A stretch of 64,000 bases of DNA from Kribbella kalugense (GTDB lineage: Bacteria > Actinomycetota > Actinomycetes > Propionibacteriales > Kribbellaceae): assembly GCF_004365875.1 (NCBI RefSeq), contig NZ_SODF01000001.1:1426001-1490000 (forward strand), given 5' to 3'. Both the position numbers and the translations under genes were made by a program. The notes under the pieces were generated by a model that searched no databases, was not told the origin of the DNA, and saw only the letters and a list, made by a program, of their open reading frames with translations. This document shows, one piece after another, positions 16,248-25,641 of this stretch (positions are counted from its first letter, which is position 1; each line of letters begins with the position of its first letter).

Positions 16248-16925
16248 TCAGCGTTGGAGGATTGTGCGTTCGGCTACGGTCCAGGCGGTTGTGGTCAGCA
16301 GGTAGAGGCCGGCGGCCAGCGGGAGGAAGGCGGCGCTGAGGAGAGTGCCGTAAGGCAAGAACTGCGCCATCCGACGGGTCAGCGGAGTCGCCGTCTCGTC
16401 GAGTTGGCGGCGCGCGAGACGGGCCGAGAACCACGCGACAACGGCCAGCAGTACGGCGAGCACCAGGAACGCCGGCGTACCGCTGAAGATCGGCCAATGC
16501 GTGCCGAGCGGAGCACCGAGCAGACTGCCGCTGATCAGATGGTTCGACTCCCCCGCCACCACCGCGCGCGAGAACAGTGTGTACATCAGCCAGAAGAACG
16601 GCAGCTGCGCGAGCGTCGGCAGGAACCCGGCGAACAACGAAGTACCAGACTCCGACTGCAGCTTCGCGACCTCACGCTGCAGCCGTTCGGGGTTGCCCCG
16701 ATGCCGCTCGGTCAGCTGCTTCAGCTGCGGCATCATCGCCGCCCGCGCCTTCAGCCCGCGCTGAGCACGCACGCTCAACGGAACCAGACACAGACGTACT
16801 ACGACCGTGCACAACACGATCGCGATCACCGCGGCGTACGCGCCGGTGAGCGGTTGGAGGGTGGTGACGAGGGACGTGAGCAAGTGATAGGCACCGGCGA
16901 CCGGTGCCTCCAGAAAGGAAGGCAC
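16248..16925 (-). CDS. yidC: YidC/Oxa1-family membrane protein insertase
   Basis: A 225-residue insertase with about five hydrophobic segments and the YidC2 core: VVRLCLVPLSVRAQRG carries the conserved groove arginine, and the cytoplasmic loop has MMPQLKQLTERHRGNPERLQREV. It is shorter than the main chromosomal YidC that sits near rnpA in actinobacteria, so it is likely a second paralogue. It follows DUF6412 and the principal sigma gene on the same strand. Confidence 0.88.
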   Translation of the reverse strand: MPSFLEAPVAGAYHLLTSLVTTLQPLTGAYAAVIAIVLCTVVVRLCLVPLSVRAQRGLKARAAMMPQLKQLTERHRGNPERLQREVAKLQSESGTSLFAGFLPTLAQLPFFWLMYTLFSRAVVAGESNHLISGSLLGAPLGTHWPIFSGTPAFLVLAVLLAVVAWFSARLARRQLDETATPLTRRMAQFLPYGTLLSAAFLPLAAGLYLLTTTAWTVAERTILQR

Positions 16926-16970
16926 AGCAGAACTCCACGAGTGAGAAGGAACAGGTAGCGAGGAAGTCCG

Positions 16971-17231
16971 CTACCGTCCCGGTGCTCGTGGACGTGGGCG
17001 CCCGGCGGCGTCCGGGTCGCGAAGAAGCAGGTACGCCGTACGTCGAGCATTCGCCCGCGTCGCGCTGACACGCGCAGGCAACGGCGAGCCGAGCGGGCTG
17101 CGCGCCGACGAGCGCGCGACCAGCAGAAGAGTGAACAGCAAAGCCGCCGCCGTGAACACGGCGGCGGCCAACGATGCTGTGTCGAACACAGGGATCACCA
17201 GCGCGAGCACGCCGGCGATCCACTGCGTCAT
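16971..17231 (-). CDS. DUF6412 family small membrane protein
   Basis: An 86-residue protein with two hydrophobic segments (about 4-22 and 25-40) and an Arg/Pro-rich cytoplasmic tail; function unknown. It starts four bases after the sigma-factor stop and has no clear ribosome binding site, so it is probably translated by coupling. Its position before yidC suggests a membrane-insertion context. Confidence 0.75.
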   Translation of the reverse strand: MTQWIAGVLALVIPVFDTASLAAAVFTAAALLFTLLLVARSSARSPLGSPLPARVSATRANARRTAYLLLRDPDAAGRPRPRAPGR

Positions 17232-17235
17232 GTCA

Positions 17236-18552
17236 TCAGTCCAGGTAGTCCCGGAGGACCTGCGAACGCGACGGGTGCCGCAGCTTCGACATGGTCTTGG
17301 ACTCGATCTGGCGGATCCGCTCGCGGGTCACGCCGTACACCTTGCCGATCTCGTCGAGCGTCTTCGGCTGGCCGTCGGTCAGACCGAACCGCATCGAGAC
17401 CACACCGGCCTCGCGCTCGGACAGCGTGTCGAGGACGGCGTGCAGCTGCTCCTGGAGCAGCGTGAACGACACGGCCTCGGCCGGCACGATCGCCTCGGAG
17501 TCCTCGATCAGGTCGCCGAACTCGGAGTCGCCGTCCTCACCGAGCGGAGTGTGCAGCGAGATCGGCTCACGGCCGTACTTCTGCACCTCGATGACCTTCT
17601 CCGGGGTCATGTCGAGCTCCTTGGCGAGCTCTTCCGGAGTGGGCTCGCGACCGAGGTCCTGCAGCATCTGCCGCTGGACCCGGGCGAGCTTGTTGATCAC
17701 CTCGACCATGTGCACCGGGATACGGATGGTGCGGGCCTGGTCGGCCATCGCGCGGGTGATCGCCTGCCGGATCCACCAGGTGGCGTACGTCGAGAACTTG
17801 TAGCCCTTGGTGTAGTCGAACTTCTCGACCGCGCGGATCAGACCGAGGTTGCCCTCCTGGATCAGGTCCAGGAACAGCATGCCGCGGCCGGTGTAGCGCT
17901 TGGCCAACGACACCACCAGGCGCAGGTTGGCCTCGAGCAGGTGGTTCTTGGCGCGGCGGCCGTCCTCGGAGATCCACTCGTACTCGTCGCGGACCTTCTC
18001 CTTCAGCTTGGCGGCCTCGTCCGCGGTCTGCTCCTCGGCGAACAGGCCGGCCTCGATCCGCTTCGCGAGCTCGACCTCCTGCTCGGCGTTCAGCAGCGGA
18101 ACCTTGCCGATCTGCTTCAGGTAGTCCTTGACCGGGTCCGCGGTGGCGCCGGCCACCATCACCTGCTGCTCGGGCTCGTCGGTCTCGTCGGCCTCGGAGA
18201 CGATGAAGCCCTGGTCCTCGGTGAGCTCCTTCTCCAGCCCCTTGACCGCCTCGGGCTGGAAGTCGGACTCGTCCACCTCGTCGAGCGCACGCGGCTTCCC
18301 GGTCTTCGGGTCGATCGCAAGACCCGCCTCGGACACTGCCTTCTTCGCCGGAGCCTTCTTGGCAGCGGCCTTCTTCGCGGGGATACCGTCCTCCTTGGTG
18401 CCGGCGGGCTTCACCGCCGCCTTCTTCACGGCCGCCTTCTTGGCAGCCGGATCGGTCACTCGGGCGCTGGTCCTCGGAGCCGTGCTGCGGGCGGTGGCGG
18501 CCACGGCCCGGGCCGGCTCGGCGGGAAGATTCTCGGACGAGCTGGACGACAC
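17236..18552 (-). CDS. sigA: Principal RNA polymerase sigma factor (RpoD/HrdB/SigA)
   Basis: A 438-residue group 1 sigma factor. The first 130 residues are an Ala/Lys-rich extension typical of actinobacterial primary sigma factors. Region 1.2 starts at [16 protein letters not shown]. Region 2 contains [19 protein letters not shown] and [13 protein letters not shown] for -10 melting. Region 3 includes [15 protein letters not shown]. Region 4 ([20 protein letters not shown], then SKLRHPSRS) reads the -35. It is the housekeeping sigma, so the -10 hexamers listed elsewhere are its expected targets. Confidence 0.95.
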   Translation of the reverse strand: MSSSSSENLPAEPARAVAATARSTAPRTSARVTDPAAKKAAVKKAAVKPAGTKEDGIPAKKAAAKKAPAKKAVSEAGLAIDPKTGKPRALDEVDESDFQPEAVKGLEKELTEDQGFIVSEADETDEPEQQVMVAGATADPVKDYLKQIGKVPLLNAEQEVELAKRIEAGLFAEEQTADEAAKLKEKVRDEYEWISEDGRRAKNHLLEANLRLVVSLAKRYTGRGMLFLDLIQEGNLGLIRAVEKFDYTKGYKFSTYATWWIRQAITRAMADQARTIRIPVHMVEVINKLARVQRQMLQDLGREPTPEELAKELDMTPEKVIEVQKYGREPISLHTPLGEDGDSEFGDLIEDSEAIVPAEAVSFTLLQEQLHAVLDTLSEREAGVVSMRFGLTDGQPKTLDEIGKVYGVTRERIRQIESKTMSKLRHPSRSQVLRDYLD

Positions 18553-18663
18553 GAATTACCTCTCGTCTGACGCAGGGTTTGTACGGCGGTACGACGTTGT
18601 GTTGCTGAGCTTTTGGGTACTGCGGTTCGCGGCTGCTCGCTGGTCAGGCGGCGGCAACAGTCC

Positions 18664-18669
18664 ATTGTA
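18664..18669 (-). promoter_or_regulatory. -10 hexamer of the sigA promoter
   Basis: On the minus strand TACAAT is a near-consensus -10 lying about 110 bp upstream of the sigA start; no good TTGACA-like -35 accompanies it. I found no GGAAT-N18-GTT SigR-type site here. Confidence 0.45.
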
Positions 18670-18826
18670 ATCCGCGAACCAAGGCAAAGCGTCGCGCGAC
18701 CCCCCGAACGGCGCACTCGGACCCCCGCCGGGCGGGCTTTCCCGCGCCGGTAGGGGCCTGAGTTGCTCGGTCTGCCAAGGGTACGTCGTCTGTCGTCCTT
18801 CGCTCACCCCGTCGCGGGAAACTGCC

Positions 18827-19447
18827 TCACCCGTTGCGGGTCTGCCGCAACGGCCGAGCCACCACCCGCTGCCGGACCACCTGCTGTTCCTGCTTGAACT
18901 GCCGCACCCGGACCAGCGATGCCACGTCGATCACGTCCGCGACCGACTTGAACGCGCCGTCCTCGCCGTACGGCTCGGACGCCTCGCGCCAGCCGCGCGG
19001 CCGGACCTTCAGTTGCTTCCCGAGCAGCGCGACGAAGATCTTCGCCTTCTGCGCGCCGAATCCCGGCAGGGCCGACAGCCTGGCCAGCAGGTCGTCCCCC
19101 GACTTCACGTCGGACCACAGGCCCGATGCGTTACCGCCGTAGTGGTCGTCCAGGTGTTTGGCCAGCGTCTGGATTCGGGCCGCCATCGCCGTCGGGAACC
19201 GGTGCACGGCCGGCGGACCGGCCACGATCTCCACAAACGCGTCCGGATCGTAATGCGCGACCGTGGACGGATCGAACGGGCCCATCATCCGTTTCGAGAT
19301 CGCGACCGGGCCCGCGAACGCGCGCTCCATCGGGATCTGCTGGTCCAGCAACATGCCGACCAGCAAGGCGAACGGATCTCTGCTCAGCATCTCGTCGGCG
19401 TCGGGCTGTTGTGCGAGGCACAACTTCCTACTGCGAGTCGAAGTCAC
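18827..19447 (-). CDS. HhH-GPD base-excision DNA repair glycosylase-like protein
   Basis: A 206-residue protein of the actinobacterial HhH-GPD family. It has LVGMLLDQQIPMERAF and the helix-hairpin-helix LSALPGFGAQKAKIFVALL, followed by a Gly/Asp-type loop region. It should excise a damaged base, but the substrate is unknown. GTG 19447 begins one base after the uspA stop, with AGGAGG inside the uspA 3' end, so the two are translationally coupled. Confidence 0.82.
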   Translation of the reverse strand: MTSTRSRKLCLAQQPDADEMLSRDPFALLVGMLLDQQIPMERAFAGPVAISKRMMGPFDPSTVAHYDPDAFVEIVAGPPAVHRFPTAMAARIQTLAKHLDDHYGGNASGLWSDVKSGDDLLARLSALPGFGAQKAKIFVALLGKQLKVRPRGWREASEPYGEDGAFKSVADVIDVASLVRVRQFKQEQQVVRQRVVARPLRQTRNG

Positions 19448-19448
19448 C

Positions 19449-19877
19449 TCAGTCCTCCTCCCCATCAGACAACTCAGGCTCGGCCTTGACGGCCAGCACC
19501 GGACACGGCGCGTCGAGCAGCACCCGCTGCGCATTGCTGCCGAGGATGAGTTTCCCGACCGGTGACCGGCGTCGCAGCCCGATGACGATGAACTCCGCAT
19601 GCACCTGCTCGGCGACGGCCACCAGGTCCTCCGCCGGGTCCAGGCCACGCACCAGCTGCCGCACCTCGTAAGGCACACCGGTGGAGTCGAGCTGCTCCCG
19701 TACTTCTGTCAACGCGGCGTCACTCGCCGCAGCCTCGTCACTGTCGAAGCTGCGTCCACCCCGGTGCGAGTTCACCACCACCAGCTTGGCGTCCCGTAGT
19801 GCCGCTTCCTCTGCTGCTCGCCGAAGAGCCGCACGGCCTTCCGCCTTCGGCACATAACCCACGACGATGGTCGTCAT
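19449..19877 (-). CDS. Universal stress protein (UspA family)
   Basis: A 142-residue single-domain Usp. The ATP-binding signature G-x2-G-x9-G-(S/N) is present in modified form as GLRRRSPVGKLILGSNAQ. The N-terminus TIVVGYVP is typical. GGAGG lies 12 bases before the ATG. It is co-transcribed with the HhH-GPD gene, linking stress response and repair. A 14-bp palindrome lies in its promoter region. Confidence 0.9.
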   Translation of the reverse strand: MTTIVVGYVPKAEGRAALRRAAEEAALRDAKLVVVNSHRGGRSFDSDEAAASDAALTEVREQLDSTGVPYEVRQLVRGLDPAEDLVAVAEQVHAEFIVIGLRRRSPVGKLILGSNAQRVLLDAPCPVLAVKAEPELSDGEED

Positions 19878-20211
19878 CGCCCTGCCTCACCTCCGGGTGT
19901 GTGTCGACCCGTCTCGAACGATACTGCTCCCGACCGCGGTCGGCATCCGCTGCATTTACACCTGTTGTGTCGCGGCGGTGACGGAGGGCTGTCGATGGCC
20001 CGAGTAGTACCCGCGGCGGGCCTGCCTAACCTTCCGGTGGCCACACCTTTGCAGGGCTGTCACCCAACGCGCCACCCCTGTAGTCCGGGTCGTTATCGAA
20101 CTCGTCCAAGAACCTGCCCGTCCCGTTGCCCAAGGCAAGCTCGAACGAGTTCCACCAGAAGGACCGGGGTTCCGCCTCCCCTGTCCTACGTTGTCGCGCG
20201 TCCGAACCGGT
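19878..20211. other. Intergenic region upstream of uspA
   Basis: This 334-bp gap has no coding signal. It carries the uspA promoter region with a perfect palindrome at 19930-19943, and near the GCS2 gene end a loose inverted repeat, GAACTCGT (20098-20105) / ACGAGTTC (20145-20152), that might terminate that transcript. Confidence 0.5.
19930..19943. promoter_or_regulatory. 14-bp palindrome in uspA promoter
   Basis: CCGACCGCGGTCGG is perfectly palindromic and lies just upstream of TATCGT, a possible -10 on the minus strand. It may be an operator; the regulator is unknown. Confidence 0.4.
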
Positions 20212-21690
20212 TCAGTCGACCGGCCATTCGTGTACCGGCGTGTTCTCGTGCATGTGATCGCGGTACCGGCCTAGCATTCCGCGCAACGCGTCCCGCCGAC
20301 CGTGCGAGCCCTTTGTATACAGGCGGTGGAACTCGTCGGCCTGCCACGACGCGCCGTTACGGCCGGTGAGGCAGCGCTGCTCGATGATTCCGAGCAGCCG
20401 GTCCCGCACCGCCACGTCGACGCCCCATGCGTCCAGACCGCGAACCGCCAACGGCAGAAGGCGTCTGAGCACGAGCTCGGTCGCCCGCGCCGTACCGACC
20501 CCTGGCCAGAACACCTCGGCGTCGATGCCGTTCCGGGCGGCGTTGTGGAAGTTCTCCTCGGCCGCGCTGAACGACATCTGTGACCAGATCGGCCGTTCGT
20601 CGTCGGCCAGCGCCCGTACCAGACCGAAGTAGAAGGCGCCATTGGCGATCGTGTCGACCACTGTCGGGCCTGCCGGCAGGACACGGTTCTCGACGCGCAG
20701 ATGCGGCTTCTCCCGGACAACGTCGTACACCGGGCGGTTCCAGCGGTAGATCGTCCCGTTGTGCAGCCGCAACTCCGAAAGGGCCGGAGTGTCGCCGCGG
20801 TCGAGAACCTCGATCGGATCCTGGTCGGAGGTGACCGGGAGTAGTGCCGGGTAGTAGCGCGAGTTCTCCTCGAACAGGTCGAAGATCGAGGTGATCCACC
20901 GTTCACCGAACCAGACCCGCGGCCGGACGCCCTGCGTCTTCAACTCGTGCGTGCGGGTGTCGGCGGCCTGCTCGAACAACGCGATCCGGGTCTCCCGCAG
21001 TAACTCCTTGCCGAACAGGAACGGAGAGTTCGCCCCGACCGCGAGTTGTACGCCGGAGATCGCCTGCGCCGCGTTCCAGTACCGCGGGAACGCCTCCGGG
21101 GTGACCTGGAGATGGAACTGCGTCGACGTACAGGCGGCCTCCGGGACGATGCTGTCCGCGGTCACCTGCAGGCGTTCGACGCCGTCGATGGAGATCTGCA
21201 CGTCCTCGCCGCGGGCGGCGAAGATCTGGTCGTTGAGCAACGCGTACCGCGGGTTGGTGCTGAGCGCGTCACGGCGGATGTGTTCGGTCAGCAGCGTCGG
21301 CAGGATGCCGATGACCACCATCGACGAGCCGGTCCGGGCCGCCTTCTCCTCGGCCGCGTTCAGGCTGTCGCGGATGCTCGACTCCATCGTGTCCAGGCCG
21401 AGTCCGTCGATCTGCCCGGGCGGCACGTTGATCTCGATGTTGAACTGGCCGAGCTCGGTCTGGAACGCGTCGTCCTCGATCGCGCTCAGCACCTCGGAGT
21501 TCTTGAACGCCGGGTCGCACTTCTCGTCGACCAGGTTCAGCTCGATCTCGATTCCGGTCATCGGCCGCTCGGGCGCGAACCGGTCCTCGCGCAGCATGCG
21601 CGCGAAGGCGTCCAGATTGCGATGGACCTGACCGCGGAAAGCGGTCCGGTCCGCCCGGGTGAACTCGACCCGGTCGACTTCCTCACCCAT
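20212..21690 (-). CDS. Glutamate-cysteine ligase GCS2-family protein
   Basis: A 492-residue ATP-dependent carboxylate-amine ligase-like enzyme. Conserved stretches are TGIEIELNLVD, ELGQFNIEINVPP and TSTQFHLQV, the metal and glutamate-binding elements of GCS2 proteins. Actinobacteria make mycothiol rather than glutathione, so the product may be gamma-glutamylcysteine (ergothioneine EgtA-like) or something else; no egtB-E genes are adjacent. GGAGG precedes the ATG. Confidence 0.85.
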   Translation of the reverse strand: MGEEVDRVEFTRADRTAFRGQVHRNLDAFARMLREDRFAPERPMTGIEIELNLVDEKCDPAFKNSEVLSAIEDDAFQTELGQFNIEINVPPGQIDGLGLDTMESSIRDSLNAAEEKAARTGSSMVVIGILPTLLTEHIRRDALSTNPRYALLNDQIFAARGEDVQISIDGVERLQVTADSIVPEAACTSTQFHLQVTPEAFPRYWNAAQAISGVQLAVGANSPFLFGKELLRETRIALFEQAADTRTHELKTQGVRPRVWFGERWITSIFDLFEENSRYYPALLPVTSDQDPIEVLDRGDTPALSELRLHNGTIYRWNRPVYDVVREKPHLRVENRVLPAGPTVVDTIANGAFYFGLVRALADDERPIWSQMSFSAAEENFHNAARNGIDAEVFWPGVGTARATELVLRRLLPLAVRGLDAWGVDVAVRDRLLGIIEQRCLTGRNGASWQADEFHRLYTKGSHGRRDALRGMLGRYRDHMHENTPVHEWPVD

Positions 21691-21780
21691 CAGCGCCTCC
21701 CCTGGTGGCTCCCCCGCTACGACATGGCCTCAGTGTGCCTGAAGGTGCCCGGATGTGTACGGCGCAATCGCGTGGTGGAC

Positions 21781-22542
21781 TCAGACCGGGTAAACGATGA
21801 AGTGATCGCGCTCGATCCGCACCGGCTCCTCCCCCGCCTCCGCCACCACGGCGGCCAGCTCGGTGAGTACGTCGGGATGCAGCTGCAGCTCGTGCTCGTC
21901 CGGGTGCTTCGCCTCGCCCATCTCGTAGTCCCGGCCGGGCTCGGTGGTCAGCTCGATGTGCGCCCCCAGCACCCACTCCACGGGCTTGCCGTCAGCAACA
22001 AACTCGGCCAGCCGCGCGACGCTCGCCCGGAACGCGGGCCAGTCGAAGACGTACAGCCGGCCCGGGTACAGCGAGTCGCCGCTGAACAGGACCCGGGTGT
22101 TCCGGTCGTACACCGCGATGTGCGAGGCGTGGTGTCCCGGGATCGGCACGATGTCCAGCACCCGCCCGCCCAGGTCGAACTCCACGACTCCCTCCGGCCA
22201 GTCGGCGAACCCGAAGTACGCCGCGACCTCTTCGGCCGACTTGCCGACGACGGTGTCGAACTCTGCGTCGCCGCCGACGTGGTCGCCGTGGCTGTGCGTG
22301 TGCGCCACGATCAGCTCCTGGCCGGTGAGCAACTCCTCGACCACCGGGCGCAGCTGCGCGTGACCGGTCCCGGTGTCGAGCAGCAGGGCGCGCTCGTCGC
22401 CGAGCAGCAGGTAGATGAACGGTCCTTCGAAGTTGGTTCGGAGCGACTGGCGGATGATCGCCGTACGGTCGTCGTACCAGTGGATCTGGTGCTCGGGGCT
22501 GGACGGGTCGGTGCCGTCGTCCCACTGCTCAGGAAAGGTCAT
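21781..22542 (-). CDS. MBL-fold metallo-hydrolase
   Basis: A 253-residue metallo-beta-lactamase-fold enzyme with AHTHSHGDHVGG (the HxHxDH zinc site), GHHASH and FSGDSLYPG. It resembles glyoxalase II-like thioesterases of broad function. ATG 22542 is probably leaderless: GACAAT ends seven bases upstream. It is divergent from dinB. Confidence 0.85.
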   Translation of the reverse strand: MTFPEQWDDGTDPSSPEHQIHWYDDRTAIIRQSLRTNFEGPFIYLLLGDERALLLDTGTGHAQLRPVVEELLTGQELIVAHTHSHGDHVGGDAEFDTVVGKSAEEVAAYFGFADWPEGVVEFDLGGRVLDIVPIPGHHASHIAVYDRNTRVLFSGDSLYPGRLYVFDWPAFRASVARLAEFVADGKPVEWVLGAHIELTTEPGRDYEMGEAKHPDEHELQLHPDVLTELAAVVAEAGEEPVRIERDHFIVYPV

Positions 22543-22579
22543 GCCGCAAATTGTCGGTGATGACAGGGACACTGGGGAC

Positions 22580-23935
22580 GTGCGAGGGGATCCGTCAGTG
22601 CTGCATGTCGATCTGGACGCGTTCTTCGCGGCCGTCGAGCAGCGGGACAAGCCGTCGCTGCGGGGCAAGCCCGTGGTCGTCGGCGGCGTCGGCGTCCGCG
22701 GAGTCGTGTCCACCGCCTCGTACGAGGCCCGCAAGTACGGCGTACGGTCCGCGATGTCGACCGCGGAAGCGCGATCCCGTTGCCCGCACGCGGCGTACCT
22801 GAGTCCGCGCTTCGAGGCGTACCGGGAGAGCAGTCAGGCGGTGATGGCGGAGATGCGGGCGCTGTCGCCTCTCGTCGAGCCGCTGTCGCTCGATGAGGCA
22901 TTCATCGATCTGACCGCGAGCGGGCTCAGCGGACTGACGGTCGACGACGTGGAGGCGATCGCGGGCGATCTGAAGGCGGCGATCCGGAAGGTGACCGGCG
23001 GTCTGACCGCGTCGGTCGGTGCGGGTACGTCGAAATTGATCGCGAAGATCGCCAGCGAGCTCGACAAGCCGGACGGCGTGGTCGTCGTACCGGCCGGGAC
23101 CGAGGCCGAGTTCCTCGCGCCGATGCAGGTGACCGTGATCCCCGGTGTCGGTCCGGCGACCGCGCAACGGCTCAGCATGGCCGGCGTCCGGACCGTTGCC
23201 GATCTGCAGCAACTCGACGAGGACGAGTTGATCCGGCAGGTCGGATCAGCGCACGGGAGCAGCCTGCACCGGCTGGCCGTTGCGGCCGACGACCGGCCGG
23301 TGGTGAGCGACCGCGAGACCAAGTCGGTCAGTGTCGAGGACACTTTCGAGATCGACATCATCGACCGGGCCCTGCTGGCGGCGATCGGCGACCGGATGGC
23401 CCACCGCGTCTCCGAGCGGCTGCAGAAGGCACAGCTCTCCGGTCGGACCGTCACAGTCAAGACCCGGATGCACGACTTCACCACGCACACTCGTTCATCG
23501 ACACTGGCCGGTCCGACCGACGACGCCCGGGTGATCGCGCGCGTCGCCCGCCGGCTGCTCGAGGAGAGCGACATCGGCGGCGGCATCCGGTTGCTCGGCG
23601 TCGGTGTTTCGTCGCTTGCGGACTGGAACCAGGACGATCTCTTCACCGAGGGCGAGCACGCCGAGAGCCCGGTCGAGGTGATCGAGCTGCCTTCCCGGCC
23701 GCGTGACCAGATCGGGTTCCACCCGGGTCAGGACGTCGCGCATCCGGACTACGGCCGCGGCTGGGTCTGGGGCTCGGGCCGCGGCCGGGTGACGGTTCGG
23801 TTCGAGACCGCGGACACGCCGGCAGGCCCGGTGCGGACCTTCGCCGTGGACGACCCGGGCCTGACAAAAGTGCAGATCACCGGTGCGGATGCAGACGCCG
23901 AACCCAAAACTGACCACAATGGGCCGAATGAATGA
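22580..23935 (+). CDS. dinB: DNA polymerase IV (Y-family)
   Basis: A 451-residue translesion polymerase. The palm carboxylates are in HVDLDAFFAAVEQ and SLDEAFID; the thumb HhH is VIPGVGPATAQRL; the little finger lies about residues 230-345. A C-terminal extension (QDVAHPDYGRGWVWG) is common in actinobacterial forms; no beta-clamp motif is obvious. GTG 22580 is chosen because homologues start close to the first catalytic motif; ATG 22541 (AGGA six bases upstream) is possible and would overlap the divergent MBL start codon. No SOS box is visible. Confidence 0.9.
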   Translation: MRGDPSVLHVDLDAFFAAVEQRDKPSLRGKPVVVGGVGVRGVVSTASYEARKYGVRSAMSTAEARSRCPHAAYLSPRFEAYRESSQAVMAEMRALSPLVEPLSLDEAFIDLTASGLSGLTVDDVEAIAGDLKAAIRKVTGGLTASVGAGTSKLIAKIASELDKPDGVVVVPAGTEAEFLAPMQVTVIPGVGPATAQRLSMAGVRTVADLQQLDEDELIRQVGSAHGSSLHRLAVAADDRPVVSDRETKSVSVEDTFEIDIIDRALLAAIGDRMAHRVSERLQKAQLSGRTVTVKTRMHDFTTHTRSSTLAGPTDDARVIARVARRLLEESDIGGGIRLLGVGVSSLADWNQDDLFTEGEHAESPVEVIELPSRPRDQIGFHPGQDVAHPDYGRGWVWGSGRGRVTVRFETADTPAGPVRTFAVDDPGLTKVQITGADADAEPKTDHNGPNE

Positions 23936-24866
23936 GGAACGGCGGGGGGTCTACCCGTTCTGTGCGCCGTGTACGGCGTCGTCGGAGGCGTGGGGGTTCA
24001 CCGCGACCACCGGCCCGATGGGTAGCCGGTTCTACGGGCACCATGACGTTTGCGAGAATTGCGGGTCCTCGGTGCGCACGCTCTACAGCACCGTCCTGTG
24101 GGTGCCGGTGGCGAAGGTCGGCCAGTTCCGGATCGTCCCGACCGGCCGTCGTTCGTACGTCGGCCGCAAGGTAGTCGATCCGCCCGTGCAGGCCGTCGCA
24201 CGGCGGGAGCCGGTGTCGGCGATCGTTGACCATCCGGAGCTCGAGGGCACCTCGGAGTACAGGCAGGCCGAGGCTTTCTGGGCGGACAGCGAGCCGGGAC
24301 GGGCGTTGCCGTTCTACCAGTCGGCGCTGAGCGAGCGGGAGAAGGTGCTGGCGGCCGACGACCCGGCGACGTTGCGGGTGCGGCTGCGGGTGGCTCAGGG
24401 GTTGCTGGCGACGGCGAACTACGGGCGCGCGATCGCCTGGTTCGAGTTGGTCACGCCGCAGCTGACTGAGGTGTTCGGGCCGCATCATGCGCTGACTCGA
24501 GCGGCGGCCGAGGCGATCACCGGTGCGCGGTTGATGGTCGGCGGGCCGCGCTCTGAGGCCCAGCTGCTCGCGGACATCGTTGCCGCTGACGAGGAAAGTC
24601 TCGGTGCCGGGGAGGCGCAGTTGTTGCGCGATCGGGCAGCGTTGGGGAACGCGTTGCTCGCGTGCGGCGAGATCTCGGAGGCGCTCGAAGCGCTAACCCT
24701 CGTGATCCGTCACGCGACGCCGGGGCATCCGGACACTGCGATCTATCGCGCGGCGCTGGTGGAGGCGTGCAAGGTCGCCGAGGCGCGTGGGAAGAAGCGC
24801 GAGGTGCAGCTCGCCGAGGCCGCGCGTCAGGTCCTTACCGGCGAAGGCGCACCGACAAGCACGTGA
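23928..24866 (+). CDS. Unrecognised zinc-ribbon protein with TPR-like helical repeats
   Basis: A 312-residue protein I cannot assign. The N-terminus has F-C-A-P-C and C-E-N-C-G pairs, suggesting a treble-clef or ribbon zinc site (residues about 11-45). The rest is helical and resembles tetratricopeptide repeats (ALPFYQSALSEREKVL, AIAWFELVTPQLTEVFG, ISEALEALTLVIR). Its ATG lies inside the dinB stop region (ATGAATGA overlap), so it is co-translated with polymerase IV. The 3' end overlaps the convergent DDAH gene by 32 bp. Confidence 0.75.
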   Translation: MNEERRGVYPFCAPCTASSEAWGFTATTGPMGSRFYGHHDVCENCGSSVRTLYSTVLWVPVAKVGQFRIVPTGRRSYVGRKVVDPPVQAVARREPVSAIVDHPELEGTSEYRQAEAFWADSEPGRALPFYQSALSEREKVLAADDPATLRVRLRVAQGLLATANYGRAIAWFELVTPQLTEVFGPHHALTRAAAEAITGARLMVGGPRSEAQLLADIVAADEESLGAGEAQLLRDRAALGNALLACGEISEALEALTLVIRHATPGHPDTAIYRAALVEACKVAEARGKKREVQLAEAARQVLTGEGAPTST

Positions 24867-25590
24867 CGCACCCCTCGAGCTTCTCGAACTCACTGATGTC
24901 CACGACGACCGGCGTGTAGCCGAGCTCGGCGAACAACTCCGCCGACCTCGGCGCGGACCCCGCCATCAGGAGGCGATCGGCGCCGAGCAGTACGACGTGC
25001 GCGCCGGACTCCTCCGGCACGGGCCGGAAGCTGTCGAACGCCTCGCTGTCGTCGACGAGCGGCTCGTACCCGATCACTGTCCCGTCGGGCAGCGCCGTCA
25101 CGGCCGACTTGAGATGCAGCACCTTCTGCACCGGCACCGCGCGCACGTCGGCGCTTTTGAACGCCTCACGCAGTTGCTCGATGCCCGCTGCATTCGTCCG
25201 TCCGCCTTGGCCGACGTAGATCGTCGAGCCGATCTTGAGCACGTCGCCGCCGTCCAGCGTCCCGGGTTCGGTGATGCGGACGATCCGGTAGCCCTGGGCC
25301 GCGACAGTCTCCTCGGCTGCGGCCGCCTCGGGTCGTCGCTCGTCCGCCCCAGCTCGGGCGATCACGGCAACGTCGCCGTACACCACCATCGTGTCCTCGA
25401 CGAACACGCTGTCCGGACACTCGTCGATCGCCGGCACCTCGACCGTCGTCCACCCGGTCCCGTGCAGCGCGTCCACGTACTCCTGCCACTGCTGCAAGGC
25501 GAGCTCGACGTCGACTGGTTGCCGCTCGATGTGCGTGACGAGGCCCTCGGCCAGGCGTGGACTCGGGCGGCGGATCAGGGCTGTCGGCAT
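24835..25590 (-). CDS. ddaH: Dimethylarginine dimethylaminohydrolase / arginine deiminase-like
   Basis: A 251-residue guanidino-group-modifying enzyme expected to hydrolyse methylated arginines to citrulline. Visible catalytic elements: FVEDT (E65-D66), TLDGGD (111-116), H159 in VLHLKSAV and nucleophile C244 in CVTCLSVR. Size matches bacterial DDAH. Leaderless start inferred from TAACCT six bases before the ATG. A related deiminase activity remains possible. Confidence 0.85.
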   Translation of the reverse strand: MPTALIRRPSPRLAEGLVTHIERQPVDVELALQQWQEYVDALHGTGWTTVEVPAIDECPDSVFVEDTMVVYGDVAVIARAGADERRPEAAAAEETVAAQGYRIVRITEPGTLDGGDVLKIGSTIYVGQGGRTNAAGIEQLREAFKSADVRAVPVQKVLHLKSAVTALPDGTVIGYEPLVDDSEAFDSFRPVPEESGAHVVLLGADRLLMAGSAPRSAELFAELGYTPVVVDISEFEKLEGCVTCLSVRLRR

Positions 25591-25641
25591 GGGCGCAGGT
25601 TATCGGGGTACCGGCAGGCATCAACGAGAGGAGACAACGGG

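Noticed and set aside
20098..20152. Inverted repeat GAACTCGT/ACGAGTTC as a terminator
   Set aside because: Loop of about 39 bases and an 8-bp stem without a T run; too weak to call with confidence.
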